Assembly: GCA_023146365.1 (NCBI GenBank)
Contig: JAGLCE010000116.1
Coordinates: 1 to 15,715, forward strand
Direction: 5' to 3'
Source of the DNA: Endozoicomonadaceae bacterium
GTDB lineage: Bacteria; Pseudomonadota; Gammaproteobacteria; Pseudomonadales; Endozoicomonadaceae
Length of the DNA stretch: 15,715 nucleotides
Part shown: positions 8,223-15,042 of the stretch, piece by piece
Layout of the letters: the number at the start of each line of letters is the position of its first letter
Numbering within the stretch: position 1 is the first letter of the stretch
The notes under the pieces: generated by a model
Seen by the model: the letters and a program-made list of their open reading frames with translations, nothing else
Database searches by the model: none
Told to the model about the DNA's origin: nothing
Translations under genes and position numbers: made by a program

Positions 8223-9236
8223 TTGAACCAGCAAAAGACCATTTCGCTGGACGTGATGAGCGGTGACAAGAGTCCCCACTTTCGTATTGCAGCAGCGTTG
8301 GACTGTTTATCCATTCATTCCGATCTTCATTTCATTTTGGTCGGTGACCGACAATTGATCCGAGACTCTCTTTTCAATTGTGTATCTGAACTGCGTTCAC
8401 GCATCATGGTGGTTCATGCTGATCAGGTGGTGACTATGGAGGATCGCCCTTCCCTTGCTCTGCGTAGAAAGCAAGACTCCTCTATGTGGCGAGCTTTGGA
8501 GCAGGTGTCGATGGGCGTTGCGCAGGCCTGTGTCAGTGCTGGAAATACTGGGGCGTTGATGGCCATGGGGCGTTTCCTTCTTAAAGTGCACCCAGGTATT
8601 GATCGTCCCGCCCTTATTGGGCAGGTACCGTCCGTTGGGCGAAACACTTTTATGTTGGATCTGGGTGCCAATGTAGGCTGTAGTTCCGAGCATCTTTATC
8701 AGTTTGCTGTTCTGGGTTCGTTGATGCTCTCGGAAGTTTTTGATAACGTGGCGCCCACCATTGGTTTGTTGAATATTGGGCAAGAGGATATCAAGGGAGA
8801 TGAACGGATCAGGCTGGCGCAGGAGCTGATTCAGGGGGATCCTAGATTAAACTATCATGGTTTTGTAGAAGGTCATGATATCTTCCGAGGCTCTATTGAT
8901 CTGGTGGTCTGTGATGGTTTCCTAGGGAACGTTGCATTGAAAGCTGGTGAAGGGGCGGCGTCTTACGTCACTCATATGATGACGCAGGGCGCAGGTTTGA
9001 CTGGATGGCGAAAGATCTATCGTTACCTTGCGGCACCTTTTATTCATCATCTAGTGCAACGAGTGAATCTTGGGCGATATAATGGCGCCAGTTTTTTGGG
9101 GCTTCAGGGGGTCGTTGTCAAGAGTCATGGAGATGCGAATCAGTGTGAGTTTGGTTATGCGCTTGAGCGTGCAGTCATAGAAGTTGAACACAATGCGATT
9201 GATCGAATCAACGACCAACTAGAGTCCTATCTCTGA
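8223..9236 (+). CDS. plsX: Phosphate acyltransferase PlsX
   Basis: Converts acyl-ACP and phosphate to acyl-phosphate, the acyl donor for PlsY in glycerophospholipid synthesis; peripheral at the inner membrane. The 337 residues include VSAGNTGALMAMG, LDLGANVGCSSEHL, LLNIGQEDIKGDE, VCDGFLGNVALK and VVKSHGDANQ, all family blocks. It starts with TTG at 8223, since the next in-frame ATG (codon 12) would remove the first conserved strand. The N-terminal motif reads LDVMSGDKSP where most family members have LDVMGGDFGP. Only 6 bp separate it from rpmF. No strong ribosome binding site is visible, so translation may be coupled to rpmF. Confidence 0.94.
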   Translation: MNQQKTISLDVMSGDKSPHFRIAAALDCLSIHSDLHFILVGDRQLIRDSLFNCVSELRSRIMVVHADQVVTMEDRPSLALRRKQDSSMWRALEQVSMGVAQACVSAGNTGALMAMGRFLLKVHPGIDRPALIGQVPSVGRNTFMLDLGANVGCSSEHLYQFAVLGSLMLSEVFDNVAPTIGLLNIGQEDIKGDERIRLAQELIQGDPRLNYHGFVEGHDIFRGSIDLVVCDGFLGNVALKAGEGAASYVTHMMTQGAGLTGWRKIYRYLAAPFIHHLVQRVNLGRYNGASFLGLQGVVVKSHGDANQCEFGYALERAVIEVEHNAIDRINDQLESYL

Positions 9237-9330
9237 CGCATGCGGCTTGGGTTGGCAGATTATTGGTAGATGGTTACTGATCGGTAATGGTTACGCAATA
9301 GAGTGTAACGATTGACGGCGGTTGATTTTT

Positions 9331-9336
9331 TATAAT
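9331..9336 (+). promoter_or_regulatory. Possible -10 element upstream of fabD
   Basis: The 173-bp plsX-fabD gap holds a perfect TATAAT preceded by a T-rich stretch. The nearest -35-like hexamer, TTGACG (9312-9317), is only 13 bp away, so spacing is poor. A 14-bp partial palindrome with TTAC/GTAA arms lies at 9274-9287 and a direct repeat TTAATGTAG at 9341-9359. A separate fab promoter here is plausible. Confidence 0.3.
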
Positions 9337-9366
9337 GGCGTTAATGTAGGTTAATGTAGCAGGTGC

Positions 9367-9389
9367 CCATGAGGCCATGAGGCCATGAG
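9367..9389. repeat. 8-bp tandem repeat before fabD
   Basis: CCATGAGG is repeated nearly three times (9367-9374, 9375-9382, 9383-9389), 20 bp before the fabD start. Each unit carries an out-of-use ATG. Confidence 0.9.
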
Positions 9390-9409
9390 ACAAAGTAACG
9401 TAAGCAATA

Positions 9410-10345
9410 ATGATGAGTGACAAGTGTGCAGTGGTTTTTCCTGGTCAAGGGTCGCAGAAGGTGGGTATGCTGGCTGATGTCACAGCCTCCAGCGATATCA
9501 TAGCGTCCACTTTTGATGAAGCGTCAGAGGTGCTTGGTTTTGATCTGTGGCGCATGATTGCCGAAGGTCCGGCCGATCGGTTGAATCAAACAGAAAACAC
9601 GCAGCCGGCTTTGCTCGCTTCGAGTGTGGCGTTATGGCGGCTGTGGGCGATTCGAGAAGGTGAGCCACTAATGCTGGCTGGGCACAGCCTGGGTGAGTAT
9701 TCAGCCTTGGTGTGTGCCGATGTTATTTCATTTGCAGACGGTCTCAGGTTGGTGCGCCAACGTGGTTGTTATATGCAGGAGGCTGTGCCTGCTGGTGTCG
9801 GTGGAATGGCTGCGGTGCTTGGCTTGGCTGATGATGAGGTGGTTCGTGTCTGCAGTGAAGTGGCAGAGCAGTGTGGTGAGGTAGTGGAAGCGGTCAACTT
9901 TAATGCTCCTGGACAGGTCGTTATAGCCGGTAGCAAAGTGGCAGTTGATCATTCTGTTGCTTTTTTGATGGCTGCTGGTGCCAAAAAGGTTATGCCGTTG
10001 CCAGTTAGTGTCCCCTCTCATTGCTTCTTAATGAAGCCTGCTGCTGAAAAATTGGCGGTTGATTTGACTGCTATAGTTTTCAGTTCGCCGAAAATACCGG
10101 TTGTGCAGAACGTGTCAGCGCAGGTTGTGAGCGACGTCGACCAGATTCGTGATAACTTGGTTCAGCAGCTTTATAGTCCTGTACGTTGGGCTGAATCCAT
10201 TCGCCTGATAGCTGAGGCTGGGATTTCACATCTGTATGAGTGTGGCCCTGGCAATGTATTGGCGGGTCTCGGAAAACGCATTGAGCGTTCGCAAACATAC
10301 TGTTCATTGGAGTCTGCAGTCGTGTATGCTGAGCTGTCTTCCTGA
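9410..10345 (+). CDS. fabD: Malonyl-CoA:ACP transacylase FabD
   Basis: Moves the malonyl group from CoA to acyl carrier protein, supplying the extender unit for type II fatty-acid synthesis in the cytoplasm. The 311-residue product has VFPGQGSQ (11-16), the nucleophile S93 in GHSLGEYSAL, conserved R118 in QRG, and active-site H204 in VPSHCFLM. NFNAPGQVVIAG and the C-terminal ECGPGNVLAGLGKRI complete the family pattern. Two adjacent ATG codons (9410 and 9413) could serve as start; homologues usually begin close to the second. The ribosome binding site is weak. It is followed closely by fabG. Confidence 0.96.
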   Translation: MMSDKCAVVFPGQGSQKVGMLADVTASSDIIASTFDEASEVLGFDLWRMIAEGPADRLNQTENTQPALLASSVALWRLWAIREGEPLMLAGHSLGEYSALVCADVISFADGLRLVRQRGCYMQEAVPAGVGGMAAVLGLADDEVVRVCSEVAEQCGEVVEAVNFNAPGQVVIAGSKVAVDHSVAFLMAAGAKKVMPLPVSVPSHCFLMKPAAEKLAVDLTAIVFSSPKIPVVQNVSAQVVSDVDQIRDNLVQQLYSPVRWAESIRLIAEAGISHLYECGPGNVLAGLGKRIERSQTYCSLESAVVYAELSS

Positions 10346-10380
10346 CCATGAATAGAGAGCTTCAAGGCAGAGGGGTTTTT

Positions 10381-11124
10381 ATGGCTTTAACGGGTAAGGT
10401 TGCGCTGGTAACGGGCGCAAGTCGTGGTATTGGTCGGGCTATTGCCATGCGGCTTGGTGCTGAAGGTGCTACCGTGGTTGGTACAGCGACCACAGAAAGT
10501 GGCGCAGAGACCATTTCAGCAGTGCTTGATGAGGCGGGTATTCGTGGTCGGGGCTTGTGTCTGGATGTTGCAAATATGGCATCTGTGACTACGGTAGTTA
10601 AAGCAACGACTGAAGAATTTGGTGCGCCGGTCATTCTGGTTAATAATGCTGGCATTACCCGTGATAATCTTCTTATGCGGATGAAAGAGGATGAGTGGGA
10701 TTCGGTGGTCAACACGAACCTTAGCTCCATTTATCGGCTCTGTAAGAGCTGTTTGCGTGGCATGACCAAGGCGCGTGAAGGGCGGATCATCAATATTAGC
10801 TCTGTGGTCGGATCGATGGGGAATGCGGGTCAGTCCAACTATGCAGCGGCAAAAGCTGGGCTGGAAGGATTCTCCCGTTCCTTGGCAAGAGAAGTGGGAA
10901 GTCGTCAGATCACGGTAAACTCGGTAGCGCCTGGGTTTATTGATACAGATATGACTCGTTCGTTGCCTGAAGAGCAACGTGATATGCTACTGACCCAGAT
11001 ACCTCTTGCTCGATTAGGGCAGTCTGAAGAAATTGCAGGCGTGGTTGCATTTCTGGTGGGAGATGCAGGCAGTTATGTCACTGGCGAAACAATCCATGTT
11101 AATGGTGGCATGTATATGGGATAG
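10381..11124 (+). CDS. fabG: 3-oxoacyl-[ACP] reductase FabG
   Basis: NADPH-dependent reduction of 3-ketoacyl-ACP to 3-hydroxyacyl-ACP in the elongation cycle of fatty-acid synthesis. The 247-residue short-chain dehydrogenase has the cofactor motif TGASRGIG (11-18), NNAG (88-91), and the catalytic set N113, S141, Y154, K158 (YAAAK). It ends in HVNGGMYMG and is colinear with E. coli FabG at an offset of about three residues. The frame is open to an ATG at 10348, but I choose 10381 because AGAGGGG (10369-10375) sits 5 nt upstream and MALTGKVALVTGASRG matches the family start. Confidence 0.97.
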   Translation: MALTGKVALVTGASRGIGRAIAMRLGAEGATVVGTATTESGAETISAVLDEAGIRGRGLCLDVANMASVTTVVKATTEEFGAPVILVNNAGITRDNLLMRMKEDEWDSVVNTNLSSIYRLCKSCLRGMTKAREGRIINISSVVGSMGNAGQSNYAAAKAGLEGFSRSLAREVGSRQITVNSVAPGFIDTDMTRSLPEEQRDMLLTQIPLARLGQSEEIAGVVAFLVGDAGSYVTGETIHVNGGMYMG

Positions 11125-11188
11125 CATCCCGAGAGTAAGACCGACTGCGGTTGTCGGCTTGATGGTGATAAATACTCTTTGAGTGATC

Positions 11189-11216
11189 TTGAAATTATCG
11201 CAATCGTTTATATAGA
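11189..11216 (+). promoter_or_regulatory. acpP promoter
   Basis: TTGAAA (11189-11194) and TATAGA (11211-11216) are 16 bp apart. The expected start near 11223 gives a leader of about 47 nt containing TAGGAG. A separate promoter fits the high ACP demand known in other bacteria. A small hairpin, CCGAC/GTCGG (11141-11157), lies between fabG and this promoter but lacks a U-tract. Confidence 0.55.
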
Positions 11217-11269
11217 CTTACTGTTACGCAGTTTAGGCTGCATGAAATGTTATAGGAGCATAGTAGAGC

Positions 11270-11503
11270 ATGAGTACCATTGAAGATCGCGTCAAAAAGA
11301 TTGTTTGCGAACAACTTGGCGTAAAAGAAGATGAAATGACGAATGCATCGTCCTTCGTCGAGGATCTTGGCGCAGACTCTTTGGATACAGTAGAGCTCGT
11401 CATGGCGCTTGAGGAAGAGTTCGAAACTGAGATTCCTGATGAGGAAGCGGAACATATTACTACTGTGCAGGAAGCTATTGACTACGTCGTTTCCCATCAA
11501 TAA
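11270..11503 (+). CDS. acpP: Acyl carrier protein
   Basis: Carries growing acyl chains on a 4'-phosphopantetheine arm for fatty-acid, phospholipid and lipid A synthesis. The product is 77 residues and strongly acidic. The DSL motif places the modified serine at S37 (EDLGADSLDTVELVMALEEEF). It is almost identical in pattern to E. coli AcpP. A GGAG about 11 nt upstream is the likely ribosome binding site. It is normally followed by fabF, but here a terminator follows directly and fabF is not in the window. Confidence 0.98.
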   Translation: MSTIEDRVKKIVCEQLGVKEDEMTNASSFVEDLGADSLDTVELVMALEEEFETEIPDEEAEHITTVQEAIDYVVSHQ

Positions 11504-11521
11504 TTCTGTCATGATTTTTGG

Positions 11522-11560
11522 AAAAGTCGCACTAGAAATATTTGTGAGTGCGGCTTTTTT
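11522..11560 (+). terminator. Rho-independent terminator of acpP
   Basis: A 12-bp stem (11522-11533 with 11547-11558, AAAAGTCGCACT with AGTGCGGCTTTT, one G.U pair) is followed by a T-run. It lies 19 bp past the acpP stop and closes the fab cluster. Confidence 0.85.
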
Positions 11561-11769
11561 GTATCTTTTTTTGAGTGGGTAATTCTTGATTTGAGGATCA
11601 TCAATGTGTCATATCTGGACAATTTACGGTATCAATACCGTGAAGCTTTAGCATAGCCGGCGACTTTATTAGCCACTTTTATTGAGATTTCCGTATTTTG
11701 TCACCCTTTACGAAACTTGCTAGGATGTTTAACAGCAAATGATCGGCTTTATGTAATGCACATGATCTG

Positions 11770-11943
11770 CTAGTGCTTCGGACTGGTTTGTGACGAATCT
11801 ATCCCGAATAGAAGGGTTTCTATTGGTGTGGTATCAATGATATTAATGCGACCTTTGCTCATGATGGTTTCAATCTGACGATTAATGTCAGTCAACCATT
11901 GATCCCAGATTCTGGCTGTTTTTATACGCTGAGTGGCTAGAGA
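11770..11943 (-). pseudogene. IS5-family transposase fragment
   Basis: On the minus strand a 57-codon open stretch between two stops reads RIWDQWLTDINRQIE, then MSKGRINIIDTTPIE. This closely resembles the segment around the first catalytic Asp of one IS5-family branch, which typically reads LWD.LL.EIN.QL and GRINIIDATPIEA. No start codon in context, no DDE remainder and no terminal repeats are recognisable. It is an isolated piece of a dead element. The match is from memory of family motifs. Confidence 0.55.
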
Positions 11944-12101
11944 CTATAGGCGCTCTCAACGCAGTAACTCTCATCACTGCTGTTTCGACTCAGCTCTCGT
12001 GATAAAGCGTTCTCGCTGATGCGAACTCACGCTGCAATTTTTTTCTGCGTGTAGAGCCCCTATCCCAAGAAAAGCTTTAAGCTAATATCGTTGCCTTTGG
12101 G
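11937..12101 (-). pseudogene. IS30-family transposase N-terminal remnant
   Basis: In another minus-strand frame, reading from 12101 down, the translation gives GLYTQKKIAA, a stop, then VRISENALSRELSRNSSDESY. This mirrors the N-terminal helix-turn-helix of IS30-family transposases (G.SQ.EIA..LGRS.STISRELKRN). In-frame stops at 12060-12062, 12027-12029 and 11937-11939 break it, and the catalytic domain is missing. It directly abuts the IS5-like fragment, so two unrelated elements have decayed side by side. The remainder of 11561-12237 shows only a short inverted repeat, ACGGTAT/ATACCGT (11626-11641). Confidence 0.5.
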
Positions 12102-12237
12102 CCAGTGTCTGGTTTGTGGTCTTATTTCTGACCTCTATTTCTGAATGTGAGAGCTACGAAATGTACAGTAGCTAACTCACCTATGAAGTTTCAGTCGATT
12201 GCACTTATTGTATTAATCCAGCATGACTCAAAATATT

Positions 12238-13674
12238 TCATTCCCAGAAATCAATATAGGATGGCTGCTCATAGGGAGGTTTGCCTGTTAGAAACTTATC
12301 CAGCAATGCTTGTGAGTTTTTAAGGGTTCGATCTCCTAAGCGACCATTATCAATAGAGGTTATCTTTCCTTTTTTATCTCTGATTAGGGTAATGTAATGG
12401 TGCCTGCCCGTATGTAATCGACAGGCACGCCAGTCACTTAGAATTCTTTCTTTTAGCTTCTGAGCTGTATTGGCATTTGGAGTTTCTAGTCTTCTAAGGA
12501 TCTCTTTTGGCTTAAAAACAATTCTTTGGTCAATAAAGATTCCTTCATAGCCATCCGCCTGATTACACATAGGGTCCTTTCTAAAATTATCAGTAAACCA
12601 GTAAGGGACATCTATCTTTCCTCCCTTCTCTGATCCGAACAATATTTCTGTATAGAGTCGCTGCCACTCATTTTGATGTTCGTGCATATTTTTTATATGC
12701 TCTGCTCTGACTTCAGCTGGTTTTTTTTCAATAGGAAGAGGCCGAAAAATGAAGTAATTCATTACACCACTATGCAATAGCAGTAGTATTACCCCATGTA
12801 CGCTACAAGATCCCCTGTCTCGGTTGTTGAAGGATACCCGTCCTTTATAGTACGGTAGCGGATTTTCTGGAGCAGGTTGCCTCAAACACCAATACCGATA
12901 AATACCCAGTCGTTGCATTTGATAAACACTGTCATGCAAACTGTCATTTATTTCTTCAGGCGAACAACACTGATCCAACTTCTCAATGATCAGTTTGTAT
13001 TGTAGATCTAGATCGCGCTGAAAATCCTTCCTTCTAGAACCAGGTATGACGCTCTCTTCTCTAGTGTACTCATGTTGTTTAAGATGTTCATATTTTTCGT
13101 CTATCTGTAATTGTTCAATGGACGCCTTTTGTTTGTTTAATTCCTCGGCGAGTACTTTTTTTGCCTCATCCAAAGTGGTTACATTCGGAAACTCGGGCAG
13201 CACAAGATCCTCTTGCATGTATACTTTCTTTTTACTGCGTCGTTTTTCTTTTTTGTCTAAAATGGTTGCATTAGGTGGCTTAACAGACACAGTATCCTCT
13301 TTTGTGCCTACCTCATTGTTCCGCTGTGTTTCTGTTTTATTTAACGTGGTTACATTAGATGGATTAGCAGGCACAGCGCTCTCTTGCGTGTTTACCTTAT
13401 TTCCTGCACCAAATACGCTAGGCGGTACAACACCTACAGTTATATTATTCCACCCAAGGATTCGATCTATTTCAGAAGAAAACCGAGCATCGGGGTGAGA
13501 TCTATACAAGTTTCTAGTCTCTGGATCATAAATATTGACTAAATAGCCACAAAAAATAGCTTTTAAACCAGAAAAAAAAGATTTTACAGCTTTAATGAGG
13601 TATATAGAGTTTTCATTCTTATGCCAATTATAAGAAAATGACCCTGAAAAATTCAACTTAACAAAATGGTTCAT
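12238..13674 (-). CDS. Repeat-containing hypothetical protein, possible Cys/His peptidase or effector
   Basis: I do not recognise this 478-residue protein. I start it at 13674 because GAGG lies 5 nt before that ATG and a promoter-like TATAAT lies just upstream; the frame is open to 13719. There is no signal peptide. Residues about 25-49 are amphipathic or hydrophobic. Residues about 94-179 hold three tandem ~29-residue repeats, and 168-240 are charged and helical, probably coiled coil. The C-terminal part has NNRDRGSCSVHGVILLLL (C290), then GRHHYITLIRDKKGKITSIDN (H425/H426, D442/N443). The order Cys, His-Tyr, Asp/Asn with this spacing resembles papain-like peptidases, including some deubiquitinase-like effectors; this is inference. 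It is AT-rich, between IS debris and a broken gene, which suggests acquired DNA. Confidence 0.75.
   Translation of the reverse strand: MNHFVKLNFSGSFSYNWHKNENSIYLIKAVKSFFSGLKAIFCGYLVNIYDPETRNLYRSHPDARFSSEIDRILGWNNITVGVVPPSVFGAGNKVNTQESAVPANPSNVTTLNKTETQRNNEVGTKEDTVSVKPPNATILDKKEKRRSKKKVYMQEDLVLPEFPNVTTLDEAKKVLAEELNKQKASIEQLQIDEKYEHLKQHEYTREESVIPGSRRKDFQRDLDLQYKLIIEKLDQCCSPEEINDSLHDSVYQMQRLGIYRYWCLRQPAPENPLPYYKGRVSFNNRDRGSCSVHGVILLLLHSGVMNYFIFRPLPIEKKPAEVRAEHIKNMHEHQNEWQRLYTEILFGSEKGGKIDVPYWFTDNFRKDPMCNQADGYEGIFIDQRIVFKPKEILRRLETPNANTAQKLKERILSDWRACRLHTGRHHYITLIRDKKGKITSIDNGRLGDRTLKNSQALLDKFLTGKPPYEQPSYIDFWE
13138..13395 (-). repeat. Three tandem ~84-87 bp coding repeats
   Basis: The repeats encode V..QESAVPANPSNVTTL, V..KEDTVSVKPPNATIL and V..QEDLVLPEFPNVTTL. 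At DNA level the shared plus-strand motif GTGGTTACATT (or ATGGTTGCATT) starts at 13346, 13262 and 13175, spacings of 84 and 87 bp. A degenerate fourth head, YTREESVIPG, follows about 25 codons after the third copy. Confidence 0.8.
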
Positions 13675-13708
13675 TGTATCCTCACTATCAATAACGGTCA
13701 GTATGCTA

Positions 13709-13726
13709 ATTATATACATATGTCAA
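13709..13726 (-). promoter_or_regulatory. Promoter-like elements upstream of the repeat protein
   Basis: On the minus strand a perfect TATAAT (13714-13709) would start transcription near 13702, giving a leader of about 28 nt to the ATG at 13674. A perfect TTGACA (13726-13721) also lies here but is too close to act with that -10. With 17-bp spacing it would pair with the poor TACTGA (13703-13698). Confidence 0.4.
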
Positions 13727-14598
13727 TACTTTTAATAGTGTAAATTTACCATAACTAATAATTAATATTGCTCTATTTATATTAATAGATTTGATAAATT
13801 AAAATCACAGGGTTTTCAGTATTTAAAATATCGCATCATTTTTTAAACTTACTTGAGTTTGTGACTTTGTTGATGATTAATATGGCTGTCGGATTTTTTT
13901 TAAAGGATTGTAAGGATGAAGTTGGTTGTCCATATATTCACTGCCTGGGTGAGTTTTTAAATGATGATTTCTAGTATTACAGCTCTTGCGGTATAAAGAG
14001 TCTTTGCCATCTTTGATACATTCAAAGTCACGAATTCAGAATGTTTTTCCAGTCCGTTTTTGTATAAATAGTCGGCCATGAATAACTCGCATGTACTGAT
14101 TATTAAGATAAAAGTTCATTTATTTCGCGATATTTTAAACCGTATTTGTTAAGCTAAGAGCACATTTCATGGTCGAAAAATAGATGAAAATGCGCCAAAA
14201 TAGCCCAAGACACTCCTCAATCCGGTTTTTTACATCCTCATTCAGATTGATTGCGACTCATTAATAGGCACTGGGAAGAACGATAAGCTGGGCAGCGCTG
14301 GAACAATCATTTTCCGTGCATTGCAGCGATCAATGGCTAGCAGTAAAGTCCATTCACTTAATGCTTAGTTGGGTGGCGTTAAAACAGCTGTACAACCTAA
14401 GTGATGAGAAGAGTGGTGATTGCAGTGGACACTGTTTTACAAGATGGTTTTTCAGGGTCGACTAAATATTCCAATAAATTTTGAAGGTTTGATTTAATGA
14501 GGGAGGGTAGTTAAAGTCGCTGGTGATGTTGATCTCTTCAAATATTAACAGAATGAACTTATTCTTATGAATTAAATTTAACTGTCAGTCTACAGATC
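13727..14598. other. AT-rich region without a recognised gene
   Basis: I find no open frame with family features on either strand. A 14-codon ORF beginning with the ATG at 13916 (MKLVVHIFTAWVSF) has AAAGGA 8 nt upstream, but nothing else supports it. The less AT-rich stretch 14200-14460 has several stops in all frames and may be old mobile-element DNA, though I could not match it. Confidence 0.35.
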
Positions 14599-14622
14599 CA
14601 CAGAGAAATATATTTTTCTGTG
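14599..14622. promoter_or_regulatory. 24-bp near-perfect palindrome (candidate operator)
   Basis: CACAGAGAAATA is followed by TATTTTTCTGTG, with 11 of 12 pairs matching and the other a G/T. It ends 30 bp before the ATG of the hydrolase frame. No U-tract follows, so a protein-binding site is more likely than a terminator. Confidence 0.5.
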
Positions 14623-14652
14623 TAACGCAAACCTAAACATGGAATATTACTT

Positions 14653-14961
14653 ATGATTCATGAATGTATTATACCTCGCACGGCGGATTCTTCTATGCCG
14701 TTTATGGTGGGTGGGGAATGCCCTCGTCGTATTGCACGTAGGATCACCACCTGTTTGTTATTAAAGAGGGTTTTTTCTATCAATAATGTTTATAGAAATT
14801 CTAAATACCTGCTTAAAAAACTGGTTGCATCTCCCTCTCGACTTATTGAATTGATGAAAATAACGGTAGTTATCATCCTATTCCCCATAATAACCGTTCC
14901 TTTATTAATCACGGCTGTGGTAAAAAACATATTAGATATTATTCTTTTTCCATTCCAATAA
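14653..14961 (+). pseudogene. N-terminal membrane part of a split alpha/beta hydrolase
   Basis: A 102-residue frame beginning MIHECIIPRTADSSMPF. It is basic in the middle and ends in a strongly hydrophobic stretch (about 69-101, TVVIILFPIITVPLLITAVV and on to ILFPFQ), consistent with one or two membrane segments. It stops at a TAA (14959-14961). The same frame then stays open without another stop to 15705 through RFLADKQSNATPPSG into the hydrolase domain. I therefore read it as the first part of one gene of about 350 codons broken by a nonsense codon. It could instead be a separate small membrane protein. The ribosome binding site is weak. Confidence 0.55.
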
Positions 14962-15042
14962 CGATTTTTAGCTGATAAACAAAGTAATGCCACACCTCCA
15001 TCAGGCTGCAAACCAATACAGCTGACAGTTAATAATAATACT

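Noticed and set aside
9274..9287. TTAC/GTAA palindrome as a fatty-acid regulator site
   Set aside because: The arms are only 4 bp and it matches no FadR or FabR consensus I can name.
11141..11157. Hairpin after fabG as a terminator
   Set aside because: The stem is only 5 bp and no T-run follows.
13046..13498. 150-codon plus-strand ORF opposite the repeat protein
   Set aside because: Its Ser/Phe/Cys-rich sequence mirrors the repeat and Lys/Glu-rich coding strand; there is no ribosome binding site or motif.
13916..13960. 14-codon ORF with a ribosome binding site as a leader peptide
   Set aside because: No downstream gene within 650 bp and no attenuator structure; chance is the simpler reading.
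14582..14595. LexA-like CTGT...ACAG site
   Set aside because: The half-sites are 6 bp apart instead of the 8 needed for a gammaproteobacterial SOS box.
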